In this document: one piece after another, positions 1-8,372 of the stretch
Layout: the number at the start of each line of letters is the position of its first letter
How positions within the stretch are numbered: the stretch's first letter is position 1
Origin: a bacterium
GTDB taxonomy: Bacteria > Bacillota > Clostridia > Christensenellales > Aristaeellaceae
Direction of reading: 5' to 3'
Length of the DNA: 64,000 nt
Assembly: GCA_004563405.1 (NCBI GenBank)
Contig: SFTH01000005.1
Location: 34,741 to 98,740, forward strand
Program-made: the position numbers and the translations under genes
Notes under the pieces: generated by a model
The model's input: the letters and a program-made list of their open reading frames with translations, nothing else
What the model was told of the DNA's origin: nothing
Database searches by the model: none

Positions 1-480
1 ACCCTGCGCGGCGCGGACGAGCGCAACATGTTTGCACTGAACGAGATTGTGGTTTCCCGTTCAACGCCTGCTGTGCGCGTTCTCTCGCTGGAGATCGAGG
101 TCAATGGGATGCTGGTCGATCGAATATCGGGCGATGGACTGATTGTGGCGAGCGCCACGGGGTCAACCGCCTATTCGCTGTCCGCGGGCGGGCCAATTAT
201 TCGTCCCGGCCTGGACTGCTTTGTCATTACGCCAATCTGTCCCCACACGATGAATGCCCGTCCGGTGGTCGTATCCTCGAGTGATATGATAACGATTCGT
301 GTGTTGGACGATCGGGGTGGAGCGCATGCCGTGCTCGACGGACGAAAGACCGTGGAGCTGCAAAGGGGAGAACCCGGCGTTACCATCATGCGTTCTGACC
401 TCAAGGCGAGGTTTATTCGCCTCCACGACCGTAATTATTTCGGGTTGCTTCGGGATAAGCTGTCTGAGTGGACCCATTGA
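1..480 (+). CDS. nadK: NAD kinase, C-terminal part (5' end outside window)
   Basis: Phosphorylates NAD to NADP in the cytosol. The open frame already runs from base 1 (reads TLRGADERN before the first internal ATG), so the gene begins upstream of the window; about 159 C-terminal residues are visible. The stretch ALNEIVV, followed by GDGLIVASATGSTAYSLSAG and the GGP..P...ITPICPH segment, is the NAD-binding C-terminal beta-sandwich of the PpnK family. It is followed by argR and recN, the usual Firmicute order, with a 42-bp gap that holds a short 12-bp direct repeat (483-494 and 497-508). Confidence 0.96.
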   Translation, partial: TLRGADERNMFALNEIVVSRSTPAVRVLSLEIEVNGMLVDRISGDGLIVASATGSTAYSLSAGGPIIRPGLDCFVITPICPHTMNARPVVVSSSDMITIRVLDDRGGAHAVLDGRKTVELQRGEPGVTIMRSDLKARFIRLHDRNYFGLLRDKLSEWTH

Positions 481-522
481 GCGCAGAGACAGGAGAGCAG
501 AGACAGGAAGGAAGAACCGGAC

Positions 523-975
523 ATGAAGAGCGCGCGCCACAATCTGATTTTGGAAATCATTGAGAATAAAGACATCGAGACACAGGAAGAACTTGCGGAG
601 GAACTGAAGAATCACGGCGTAAAGGTCACCCAGGCCACCGTATCGAGGGATATCAAGGAACTGCGCCTGCTGAAGGTGCTCTCTGAGCATGGCGGCTACA
701 AGTATGCCACCGTCGAGCGCGCGGAAAAGGGCATGAACGACCGCTTCATTCGTATTCTGACCGAGTCCATCGTCAGCATCGAATGTGTGGACAACCTGAT
801 GGTCATCAAGACCCTTTCCGCCAGCGCGTCGGCGGCCTGCGAGGCCATTGACTCCATGAAGTGGAGCGAGGTGCTGGGCACCATTGCGGGCGACAACACG
901 CTGCTGATCATCGGTCGTTCCCAAGAGGCCATCGAGGCCCTGGAGAACCGCTTCAACAACCTGCTGAAGAGATAG
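523..975 (+). CDS. argR: Arginine repressor ArgR/AhrC
   Basis: Arginine-responsive hexameric regulator of arginine synthesis and breakdown genes. The 150 residues are full length for the family. The N-terminal half is a winged helix (the segment around QATVSRDIKELRL is the recognition helix), and the C-terminal half carries GTIAGDNTLLII, the arginine-binding and trimerisation motif (usually GTIAGDDT; here the second Asp is Asn). An SD-like GGAAGGA lies about 10 bases before the ATG. It sits between nadK and recN, 6 bp from recN, so the three are probably one transcript. Confidence 0.96.
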   Translation: MKSARHNLILEIIENKDIETQEELAEELKNHGVKVTQATVSRDIKELRLLKVLSEHGGYKYATVERAEKGMNDRFIRILTESIVSIECVDNLMVIKTLSASASAACEAIDSMKWSEVLGTIAGDNTLLIIGRSQEAIEALENRFNNLLKR

Positions 976-981
976 AGAATC

Positions 982-2667
982 ATGCTTTTGGAACTGACAA
1001 TTCGGAATATTGCCCTCATTGAATCGCTGCGCATTGAATTTGCGCAGGGATTCAATGTGCTTACTGGCGAAACCGGCGCGGGCAAGTCCATTGTAGTGGA
1101 CTGCGTGAACCTGGCGCTGGGCGGACGCGCGGACCGGGATATGATTCGCACCGGCGCGGATAAGGGCAGCGTTGAGGCCCTGTTCGACATCTCCCAAAAT
1201 GTGCAGGCGCTGCGCCTTGCGGAGGAGCTGGGCGTGGAGGCGGATGGCGGCGTGGTCTGCGTTTCGCGGGAGCTCAGCCGCAGCGGACGCAATCTCTGCC
1301 GGATTGCGGGCACGGTGCTGCCGCTGACGGCGCTGAAGCAGTTTATGGCGCTGCTCGTGGATGTTCACGGCCAGCACGAGCATCAGGCGCTGATGAATCC
1401 CCAACGCCACATGGATTTTCTGGACGCCTTTGGAGACGTGGCGCACGAAGAGCTGCGCGGGCAGGTGCGAAGCGCCTACACCGCGCGCATGGAGACCGCG
1501 ACGTCCCTGCGCGCCCTGCTGAAGGATGCAGCGGAACGCGAGCGGTTGATCGACATGCTCAGCTTCCAGGTTCAGGAGATCGAGGCAGCAAAGCTGAAGA
1601 GCGGCGAGGAGGAAAAGCTGGAGCGCAAGCTGAAGATGCTGGAGAATGCGGAAAAGGTGCGCGACGGCGTGGAGACGGCCTATCAGCTCACCTACGGCGG
1701 CGATGGCGCTTCCATGAGCGCACAGGAGGCGCTGCTTCGCGCTTCGGACGCGCTGCAGGGCATCGCAGGTCTGGATCCCCGCTTCGACCGGCTGAGCGGG
1801 GAACTGCGCAATCTCTATTACGCGGCACAGGAGGCGGGCAGCGAGCTCCAGACCATCCTGGAGGAGCTGAGCTTTGATCCCCGGTTGATGGATAAAATCG
1901 CGGATCGGCTGGATCTGATCTCCCGCCTGGAGCGCAAGTACGGCGCGACCGAGGCGGAGGTCATCGCCTTCGGCGAAGCTGCGCGGGCGCGACTGGAGTC
2001 CGTGCAGTCGGGCGATGCGCGCATCGCGGAGCTCAAGAAGCAGCTCAAGGCGCAGGATCACGCCCTTCGGGAGGCGTGCGCCGCGCTCACGGCGTCCAGA
2101 CGAAGGCTTGCTACGGCGCTGGAGGAGGGAATTGTCGGCCAGTTGAAGGATCTGGGCATGGCGAAGACCCGCTTTCGCGTGGAGTTCAGACCGCTCGAAA
2201 AGCCCGGCGCAAACGGCGCGGATGAGATCGAGTTCATGATCTCTCCGAATCCCGGGGAGCCCCTGCGCCCCCTTGCGGCCATTGCCTCCGGCGGCGAGCT
2301 CTCGCGCATCATGCTCGCGCTCAAGACGCTTTCGCTGAACCGCGGCGGCGTGGACAGCATGGTCTTTGACGAGATTGACACGGGCGTTTCCGGCCGCATG
2401 GCGCAGGTGGTGGGCGAAAAGATGCGCGACATTGCCGGAACGAAGCAGGTGCTCTGCGTGACCCATCTTCCGCAGATCGCCGCCCTGGGCGACGCTCATT
2501 TCCGCGTGGAAAAGCGCACCGAGGGCGAGCGGACCCAGACGAACGTGGTCCGGCTCGACGAGGACGGGCGCGTTCACGAGCTTTCGCGGCTGGTGGGCGG
2601 AGCGTCGGACAGCGAAAGTAGCCTTTCCCATGCGCGGCACATGCTTGAGGAGGCCCGGCGCGCCTGA
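982..2667 (+). CDS. recN: DNA repair protein RecN
   Basis: SMC-like ATPase that acts early at double-strand breaks in recombinational repair. The 561-aa length is typical. The Walker A motif GETGAGKS lies near residue 30, the ABC signature ASGGELSR near residue 433, and the Walker B FDEIDTGVSG near residue 458. Long charged heptad-rich segments between them (about residues 150-370) form the coiled coil. It starts 6 bp after argR and is the last gene of the nadK-argR-recN run, ended by a hairpin at 2704-2737. Confidence 0.97.
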   Translation: MLLELTIRNIALIESLRIEFAQGFNVLTGETGAGKSIVVDCVNLALGGRADRDMIRTGADKGSVEALFDISQNVQALRLAEELGVEADGGVVCVSRELSRSGRNLCRIAGTVLPLTALKQFMALLVDVHGQHEHQALMNPQRHMDFLDAFGDVAHEELRGQVRSAYTARMETATSLRALLKDAAERERLIDMLSFQVQEIEAAKLKSGEEEKLERKLKMLENAEKVRDGVETAYQLTYGGDGASMSAQEALLRASDALQGIAGLDPRFDRLSGELRNLYYAAQEAGSELQTILEELSFDPRLMDKIADRLDLISRLERKYGATEAEVIAFGEAARARLESVQSGDARIAELKKQLKAQDHALREACAALTASRRRLATALEEGIVGQLKDLGMAKTRFRVEFRPLEKPGANGADEIEFMISPNPGEPLRPLAAIASGGELSRIMLALKTLSLNRGGVDSMVFDEIDTGVSGRMAQVVGEKMRDIAGTKQVLCVTHLPQIAALGDAHFRVEKRTEGERTQTNVVRLDEDGRVHELSRLVGGASDSESSLSHARHMLEEARRA

Positions 2668-2703
2668 GCGCGCGGGGCAACGGAGATCCTTACGATTCCA
2701 CAA

Positions 2704-2737
2704 AAGACAACCGCGGCGTCTGCGTCGCGGTTGTCTT
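2704..2737 (+). terminator. Hairpin terminator after recN
   Basis: Perfect 12-bp stem (2704-2715 with 2726-2737) with a 10-base loop. The downstream tract is only moderately T-rich, so termination may be partial. Confidence 0.65.
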
Positions 2738-2954
2738 GCGCTTCGTTGTCGGCACCGAGTGAAAAAACGAGGCAAAATGCAAAATTCTGCATCCGTGTCT
2801 TTGAAACATAATTCATGCACTATACACATACATTTTATTCGAACATAAAACTTCTTGGATATAATATGAACAGGATAAACTCGACATTTAAGGCTCCTTG
2901 GCCGAAGGCTTTTTCGAATCTGGAAAGGTATTCGTTGGAGGGTGCGGAGAGTGC

Positions 2955-5081
2955 ATGAAGAGAATCAGGAATTTATTCAAAAAAGATAGATACGGCGTGC
3001 TGCGCGGCGGACTGGGAATGGGCCTGTTGATCGCGCTGAGCGCAATGCTGACGACGTACGGAATCGTGCTGTACGACGCGGCCTTTGAGGAGGAGCGCGC
3101 GTCGGACGCAGCGCGACGGGTGGCCGCGCAATTTGAACATCTGGTGGACGACGCCTTCGAGCGCATGAACGCAACGGCGGATCTGCTGGACGCTGCGACC
3201 GTGGAAGAGGGCGCGCTTCTGGAAAACCTGACCCAATACGGCCCCTTCACCGAGGCGGGCGTGGTTCGCGAAGGCGCGCTGCGCGGCGCGGACGGCAGCG
3301 TATCGCCCGTGCAGGAAGGTACTTCCTACGTTCACTACAATTCGACGAACCGATCCGAAAAGATCATCGCCCAGACGGATAGCGTCATTCAGCTGAGGGT
3401 TTCGCTCGGGGAAGCGGGCGAACTGGCGGCGTGGGTTGATCCGTCGTGCATGGACGAGGCGATGCAATGTGCCTTTTTCGCTTCGTATAACTACGCGGTC
3501 TACAACAGCACGACGGGCGCGTTCCTGTTGAACTGCACGCCCTTTGCGCATGAAAGCTATTACGATACGCTGCTTGAGCTGAATGAGGATGGAAAAGCGG
3601 AGGCCCTGCTCAGCAAGGGTTCTGCCCAGACGCGGATTCGCGATCGCGAGGGCGGGGCTTATTACATCGCACAGCGGCAGACCGGCGTTTTGCCCTGGAG
3701 CATTGCGCTGATGCTTCCGGAATCTCTGGTGGGAAGTCACTCGACCATCGTTCAGACGATACCTGTGGCAATGGTTGTCATCGCGGTGTTCCTGATTCTC
3801 GTGCTCACGCTGCAGACCGCCTTTGCGCTCTACCGCATACGGCAGACCAACCGGCGGACGGAGCGGGCGCTTGAGGTGGGCGAGCGTGCGTTGAACACGG
3901 CGGCCGCCGAGGCGCGCGCGACTCTGCTCGTCTATCAGCGCGGTTCGGACAGCAAAATGCCCTGCTACGATGGCCTCGGGCTGATCGGCGGGGCTTCCGG
4001 CGGCGCGCGGCGCGCGACGTTTAAGGAGATTGAAGCCGCATGCCGCCTCAGCGAGGAGGACATGGAGCAGCTGCGCGAGCGGATGCGGGAGCTGGCCGTG
4101 GGCGCAACGGCGGAGCTCACGCTGCGCAGTCTCGCCAAGGAGCGCGAGGAGCATCTGTTGCGCTTCGTGCTGAGTGCGCCCAGGGATGACGGCAATACGA
4201 TCATCATCAGCGTACGCGATTGCACCTTCCAGGTGCTCTCTCAGAACCAGGAGGAAGAGGAGCGCAATTACCGCCGCGCCGTGGAATCGAGAACGGAATC
4301 CATCTGGCAGATCAACATCAGCAGAGACCGCTGGCGGCTGGTGCATGCGCGGCAGCAGAAAGTAGTCAGGGCGCTTGGCATCGTTCAGGGCGCGTGGCGG
4401 GAGTACAGCGCGGATCTCAACGGTGCGATGCGGAATTATGTGATGCCGGACGACTACGACGATTATGCGAATTCTCTGAGCATCGCGGGCATTTCGGCGA
4501 TGTATCGCTCCGGAAAGTTTCAGCACACCAGCGACTACCGCGTGCGCATCGGCGAGGATTATGTGTGGCACCGCATGACGCTGCGCATCAGCATCAATCC
4601 GGAGACGGGAGATATCCTTGCCAACATCTATGTATTCAACGTGGACGCGGAGAAGAATGCGGAGCTTGAGCGCGGCGAGCGCAAGCGCATTCTGCACCAG
4701 ACGCTTACGGCGCTGGGAAGCCTCTATTACGGCCTGTACTACGTCGATCTGGAGAAGGATCTCTGCTACGCGGCCAAGGCCCATGGCGGCGAGCTGGTGA
4801 CGCAGCTGTGCACGCCCTACAAGGTGACCTTTGACGCCTACATTGACACCGTCGTACACCCGGACGACCGGGAACGACTGCGCAACATGCTCAGCGCGTA
4901 CACGCTGCACAGGAGCATGACGGAGGGCTCTCACTACCAGCGCTGCGAATACCGCCGCCGTACAGATGACGGTTATCGCCGGGCGGAGGTCATTGTGCAG
5001 CCCGCGCGCTTTGAAAACGGTATCGTGCGCGAGGTTGTGCTCGCCCTGAACAACATTGAAGACAGGGAAAAGGCGGACTGA
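2955..5081 (+). CDS. Membrane sensor protein with Cache-like ectodomain and PAS-like repeats, no output domain
   Basis: About 708 aa. A TM segment near residues 19-39, an extracellular region of about 225 residues resembling a Cache/periplasmic sensor, a second TM near 268-290, a short charged coiled segment, then at least two PAS-like modules. The last two (about 440-560 and 580-695) share the layout of PAS domains that precede GGDEF domains in Clostridia; each contains a P-D-D-x(2)-[DR] turn. No kinase, GGDEF, EAL, methyl-accepting or DNA-binding domain follows; the frame ends cleanly at a stop and terminator. The start at ATG 2955 has a purine-rich SD; an upstream in-frame TTG at 2898 is less likely. 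A TATAAT at 2861-2866 may be its -10. The ligand is unknown. Confidence 0.7.
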   Translation: MKRIRNLFKKDRYGVLRGGLGMGLLIALSAMLTTYGIVLYDAAFEEERASDAARRVAAQFEHLVDDAFERMNATADLLDAATVEEGALLENLTQYGPFTEAGVVREGALRGADGSVSPVQEGTSYVHYNSTNRSEKIIAQTDSVIQLRVSLGEAGELAAWVDPSCMDEAMQCAFFASYNYAVYNSTTGAFLLNCTPFAHESYYDTLLELNEDGKAEALLSKGSAQTRIRDREGGAYYIAQRQTGVLPWSIALMLPESLVGSHSTIVQTIPVAMVVIAVFLILVLTLQTAFALYRIRQTNRRTERALEVGERALNTAAAEARATLLVYQRGSDSKMPCYDGLGLIGGASGGARRATFKEIEAACRLSEEDMEQLRERMRELAVGATAELTLRSLAKEREEHLLRFVLSAPRDDGNTIIISVRDCTFQVLSQNQEEEERNYRRAVESRTESIWQINISRDRWRLVHARQQKVVRALGIVQGAWREYSADLNGAMRNYVMPDDYDDYANSLSIAGISAMYRSGKFQHTSDYRVRIGEDYVWHRMTLRISINPETGDILANIYVFNVDAEKNAELERGERKRILHQTLTALGSLYYGLYYVDLEKDLCYAAKAHGGELVTQLCTPYKVTFDAYIDTVVHPDDRERLRNMLSAYTLHRSMTEGSHYQRCEYRRRTDDGYRRAEVIVQPARFENGIVREVVLALNNIEDREKAD

Positions 5082-5102
5082 GCAGACAGCGGCTGCAAAA
5101 CG

Positions 5103-5157
5103 CGCCCCCGCCCCTCGTTCGGAACATCCTCCGAACGAAGGGCGGGGGCGTTGTTTT
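5103..5157. terminator. Strong bidirectional terminator
   Basis: 21-bp GC-rich stem (5103-5123 with 5130-5150, one mismatch) with a 6-base loop, followed by TTGTTTT on the plus strand. It separates the convergent sensor gene and the cobalamin uptake operon. Confidence 0.85.
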
Positions 5158-5191
5158 GCCCGGAAGGAGCGCAGGTGTATCTTTGCGCGCC

Positions 5192-5896
5192 TCAGCAGCC
5201 GTATTTGATGCGCACGCGGTCCAGCTTTTCTCCGAAGGGGCGGGAGAGAAGGTTCAGAAAGACCACGTTGGAGATGGCGTAGAGGACGGTGTAGGGCAGG
5301 GCGCTCGCGAGCGCAGCCGCATAGAGCGCGGGATTGAAGCTGCCGTTGTACCAGAGTACCGTCCAGACGTCCATAATAAAGGAATAAGCCACGCCCGCGA
5401 ACACGCCATAGAGGGTGAGCGCGATGCGGCTGCGCCGCAGCGGACGGTTCAACAGTCCGGCCAGCAGGCCCAGAAGTCCCCAGGAGAGCATCTGAAAGGG
5501 CGTCCATGGACCCTGTCCAAAGTAGAAGTTGGAGATCAGCGCCGAGAGCGCGCCCGTAAGGAAGCCGGCCTCAGGGCCCAGATAGATCGCCGTGATGACC
5601 ACCACCGCAGTGATGGGCTTGAACGCAGGAATGGCCGCGAAGACGAAACGCCCCAGTACGGAGAGCGCCGTCATGACCGCGACCAGGATCATCCGCCGGG
5701 AGCCGGTCTTGCGGCGCTCGAAGCCGCAGGAGAACAGCAGCAGGGCGAGCAGCGTCATCAGCAGGCTGGAGAGCGCGTAGTGGCCCCGCCCTGGCCCCAG
5801 TGCGAACCAGAGCACAGCTGCGGGCGCGAGCACGAAGGGAATGAGTATGCCCAGCGCGCGCCGGAGCCGGGCGCTTCGAATGAGCAGCAGCTTCAT
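5192..5896 (-). CDS. ECF transporter S component, CbrT-like (probable cobalamin)
   Basis: Integral membrane substrate-binding subunit of an energy-coupling-factor transporter. The 234 residues have about six to seven hydrophobic segments and the S-component pattern KPITAVVVITAIYLGPEAGF followed by NFYFGQGPWTPFQM, as in the CbrT-type S family. Its ATG overlaps the stop of the EcfA gene by 4 bases (ATGA). Being the last gene of an operon led by a cobalamin riboswitch, its substrate is most likely vitamin B12 or another corrinoid; this is inferred from context and family resemblance, not from binding residues. Confidence 0.8.
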   Translation of the reverse strand: MKLLLIRSARLRRALGILIPFVLAPAAVLWFALGPGRGHYALSSLLMTLLALLLFSCGFERRKTGSRRMILVAVMTALSVLGRFVFAAIPAFKPITAVVVITAIYLGPEAGFLTGALSALISNFYFGQGPWTPFQMLSWGLLGLLAGLLNRPLRRSRIALTLYGVFAGVAYSFIMDVWTVLWYNGSFNPALYAAALASALPYTVLYAISNVVFLNLLSRPFGEKLDRVRIKYGC

Positions 5897-7521
5897 GCGC
5901 CGCCTCCGCTTCTGCGGATGCGTTCCGCCGCGTCCTCCACGGTGGCCACGCCCGCGTACCAGCCGCGGCAGATGCGGTTGGCGGCGGTGGTGTAGAAGCT
6001 GTTCTCATCGAAGAATCGGTCGGGCGCATCCTCTGAGACAATTTCGCCGCGGAAGAAGAGCGCGCAGCGATCGGCGCAGCGGGCGGCAAATTCGACGTCG
6101 TGGGTGACGGCCAGAATGGAGACGCCCTGTCGCTTGAGTCGGTCGAGAATCTCCCGAATCGCGCCCTGGGTATGGGCGTCAACGCCCTTGGTGGGCTCGT
6201 CCAACAGAAGCAGGCGCGGCTTTGCAGCCAGTACCTTCGCAAGCGCCACCAGCTGCTGTTCGCCGCCGCTGAGGTCGTAGGGATGCCGGTCCATAAGATG
6301 ATCCAGCACGTAGGGGAGCGACGCGAGGTCCGCGTGCACCTCCCGAAGCTCGTCGCGCACGGTGCTCTTGAGAAAGACCGTCTGCGCGTCCTGGGGCAGC
6401 ATGGCCACACATTCCCGGTAGAGCGATTGCCCGCGATACTGCTTCATGGGCTTGCCGAATACCCGGATTGCGCCGCTGTAGGGACGGCTGAGCCCGGCGG
6501 CGAGGCGCAAAAAGGTGGATTTGCCCGCGCCGTTTGCGCCCAGGATGCAAAAGATTTCCCCGGCACGCACATCGAGGCTCAGGCCGCGCAGCACGTCCGG
6601 ACATTCGCGGCCATAGCGGAAGTAGACGTTTTTGAATTCCAGCGCGCACGCCTCCGGCCTTGCACTGCCGCTGCGCGATCCCGCGGAGAGATCCTTCGGA
6701 TAGCGCTGACGCAGGAAGCGCCGCCCTTCGCGCACGGTGATGGGACATGGACCCTTCGCACCGATGGCGTGAAAGAGGCGCACCGCGCCGGGCATCGCAT
6801 CCAATAGCACCGGATGATCGCGCAGGCGGGCGCAGGCTTCGCTGGGCGGCGCATCCAGAATCAGCCGCCCGTCCTCCAGCGCGAGCACGCGGTCGCTCAT
6901 GGGCAGGGCCTCCTCCAGGCGATGCTCGATGAGCAGAACGGTGACGCCCATGTCCTGGTTCAGCTTGCGCACGGTCTGCAAAAAATCGCTCGCCGCGATG
7001 GGATCCAGCTGGGAGGTGGGCTCGTCCAGAAGCAGCACGTCCGGTTGGGCCACCATCACGGCTGCCAGGTTCAGAAGCTGCTTCTGACCGCCGGACAGGG
7101 AGCCGACGTCCCGCTCAAACCATTCGGAAATGCCGAAGTAACCCGCCATCTCCGCCACGCGGCGGCGGATGACGCTCTGGGGCAGGCCCATGTTCTCCAG
7201 CGCGAAGGCGAGTTCGTGCCAGACCTTGTCGGTCACGATCTGCTGCTCCGGCCGCTGCATCACATAGCCGATGCGGCAGGCGGAGTCTGCGTCCTTCAGC
7301 GCCTCGATGGGCGTTCCGTCGTAGAGGATTTCACCCGTGCGTGCGCCAAGGGGAGCGAGCTCCCGCTTGAGGAGACGCAGCAGCGTGGACTTTCCAGAGC
7401 CGGTCGCGCCGATGAGGGTCACGAATTCGCTCGGATGCACGCAGAAGCTGATCTCCCGGAGGGAGGGCGAGCTGGCGTTCGGATAGCAAAAGCTCAGATT
7501 TTTGACTTCAATGTGTTCCAA
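5893..7521 (-). CDS. Fused ECF transporter ATPases (EcfA-EcfA')
   Basis: About 542 aa containing two complete ABC ATPase halves in one chain, replacing the usual two EcfA polypeptides. The first half has Walker A GATGSGKST, signature LSGGQKQ and Walker B VLLLDEPTSQLD; the second half has Walker A GANGAGKST, signature LSGGEQQ and Walker B LLLLDEPTKGVD. A linker of about 50 residues joins them. The start is taken as TTG at 7521, with GGAGG 10 bases upstream, inside the end of the EcfT gene (28-base overlap). It powers the B12 ECF transporter by ATP hydrolysis at the inner face of the membrane. Confidence 0.88.
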   Translation of the reverse strand: MEHIEVKNLSFCYPNASSPSLREISFCVHPSEFVTLIGATGSGKSTLLRLLKRELAPLGARTGEILYDGTPIEALKDADSACRIGYVMQRPEQQIVTDKVWHELAFALENMGLPQSVIRRRVAEMAGYFGISEWFERDVGSLSGGQKQLLNLAAVMVAQPDVLLLDEPTSQLDPIAASDFLQTVRKLNQDMGVTVLLIEHRLEEALPMSDRVLALEDGRLILDAPPSEACARLRDHPVLLDAMPGAVRLFHAIGAKGPCPITVREGRRFLRQRYPKDLSAGSRSGSARPEACALEFKNVYFRYGRECPDVLRGLSLDVRAGEIFCILGANGAGKSTFLRLAAGLSRPYSGAIRVFGKPMKQYRGQSLYRECVAMLPQDAQTVFLKSTVRDELREVHADLASLPYVLDHLMDRHPYDLSGGEQQLVALAKVLAAKPRLLLLDEPTKGVDAHTQGAIREILDRLKRQGVSILAVTHDVEFAARCADRCALFFRGEIVSEDAPDRFFDENSFYTTAANRICRGWYAGVATVEDAAERIRRSGGGA

Positions 7522-8372
7522 CGGATGTGTTCCTCCACTTCGAGCAGTCCCGGAAAGAGGGCGAGAACGCCATAGGAAAGGTAGGCGAGGCAGGCGAGGG
7601 GACTGCATCCCCCCATGGAAAAGCGCGGGTAGAAGGAGAACGCCAGCGCGCCTGTGGCGATGCCGGCGACTGAAACGCCGCCCAGCAGCAGGCAGGCGGC
7701 GCACATGGCCGCGTCCCGCGCGCGGAAGCGAAACAGGGCAAAGCGCGTGCGCCGCCCCACGCCATAGCCGCGGGCGCTCATGCTGTCGGCGGTAATCACG
7801 CCATTTTCCAGCGCCCAGGTCACCAGAACGGAGAAGATGCGCATTTCGCCCCGCAGCCGGTCGACGACGTTCTCCTCCCGAAAGAGCCCCAGTGCCTTCT
7901 GGGAATCCCGCACGCGCTTTGCCTGCTCCCGCAGCAGCGGTATGTAGCGGAGGGCGATGGAGAGAATCAGCGTGAGCTTGGGCAGAGCGGAGCCGAAGAT
8001 GTAGAGTAGCTTGTCGCTGGTCATGATCTGCTGAAAGGAACGAAACCAGCAGAGCACCGCCATGAGCATGCCGCCCAGGGCAATGCCGTAGTAGAAAGCC
8101 TCCAGCGTGACGGGGTTGTGGTTGAGCACGAACAGAACCGTCGCTCCGTTGTGGGAAAACAGCGGGTTGAGCAGCGCAGAGGCCAGTGCGAGGCCGAGAT
8201 AGGGCAGAATCGCCTTCAGTCCGGCGTCCGGGTTGCGCATATAGAAGTAAAACAGCGCGCCGACGAGGGAGAGGGCCAGCAGCAGCGGGTTGAAGCAGAA
8301 CATCACGATGCCTGCCGTGGTCATCAGCCAGAGAAAGGCGGCTATGGGATTTGCGTCGCTCAGTCCGTTCAT
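7494..8372 (-). CDS. ECF transporter transmembrane subunit EcfT
   Basis: 292-aa membrane scaffold of the ECF transporter, coupling the ATPases to the S component. Several N-terminal TM segments are followed by the cytosolic coupling-helix region with SMSARGYG, the conserved Ala-Arg-Gly motif that docks on EcfA, then more TM segments. ATG overlaps the stop of the preceding intrinsic-factor-like gene by 4 bases, and its own 3' end overlaps the ATPase gene, implying translational coupling through the operon. Confidence 0.85.
   Translation of the reverse strand: MNGLSDANPIAAFLWLMTTAGIVMFCFNPLLLALSLVGALFYFYMRNPDAGLKAILPYLGLALASALLNPLFSHNGATVLFVLNHNPVTLEAFYYGIALGGMLMAVLCWFRSFQQIMTSDKLLYIFGSALPKLTLILSIALRYIPLLREQAKRVRDSQKALGLFREENVVDRLRGEMRIFSVLVTWALENGVITADSMSARGYGVGRRTRFALFRFRARDAAMCAACLLLGGVSVAGIATGALAFSFYPRFSMGGCSPLACLAYLSYGVLALFPGLLEVEEHIRWNTLKSKI

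Noticed and set aside
483..508. 12-bp direct repeat between nadK and argR as an operator or attachment site
   Set aside because: Purine-rich tandem slippage-like repeat with no symmetry and no ARG-box resemblance.
163..2829. 888-aa open frame on the minus strand across nadK-argR-recN
   Set aside because: Antisense shadow of GC-rich coding sequence; composition is Arg/His/Leu-rich with no domain, no SD, and the plus strand holds three well-known genes.
2973..5507. 844-aa minus-strand frame under the sensor gene
   Set aside because: Shadow ORF; low-complexity Arg/His/Ala content and overlap with an SD-led plus-strand gene and a terminator.
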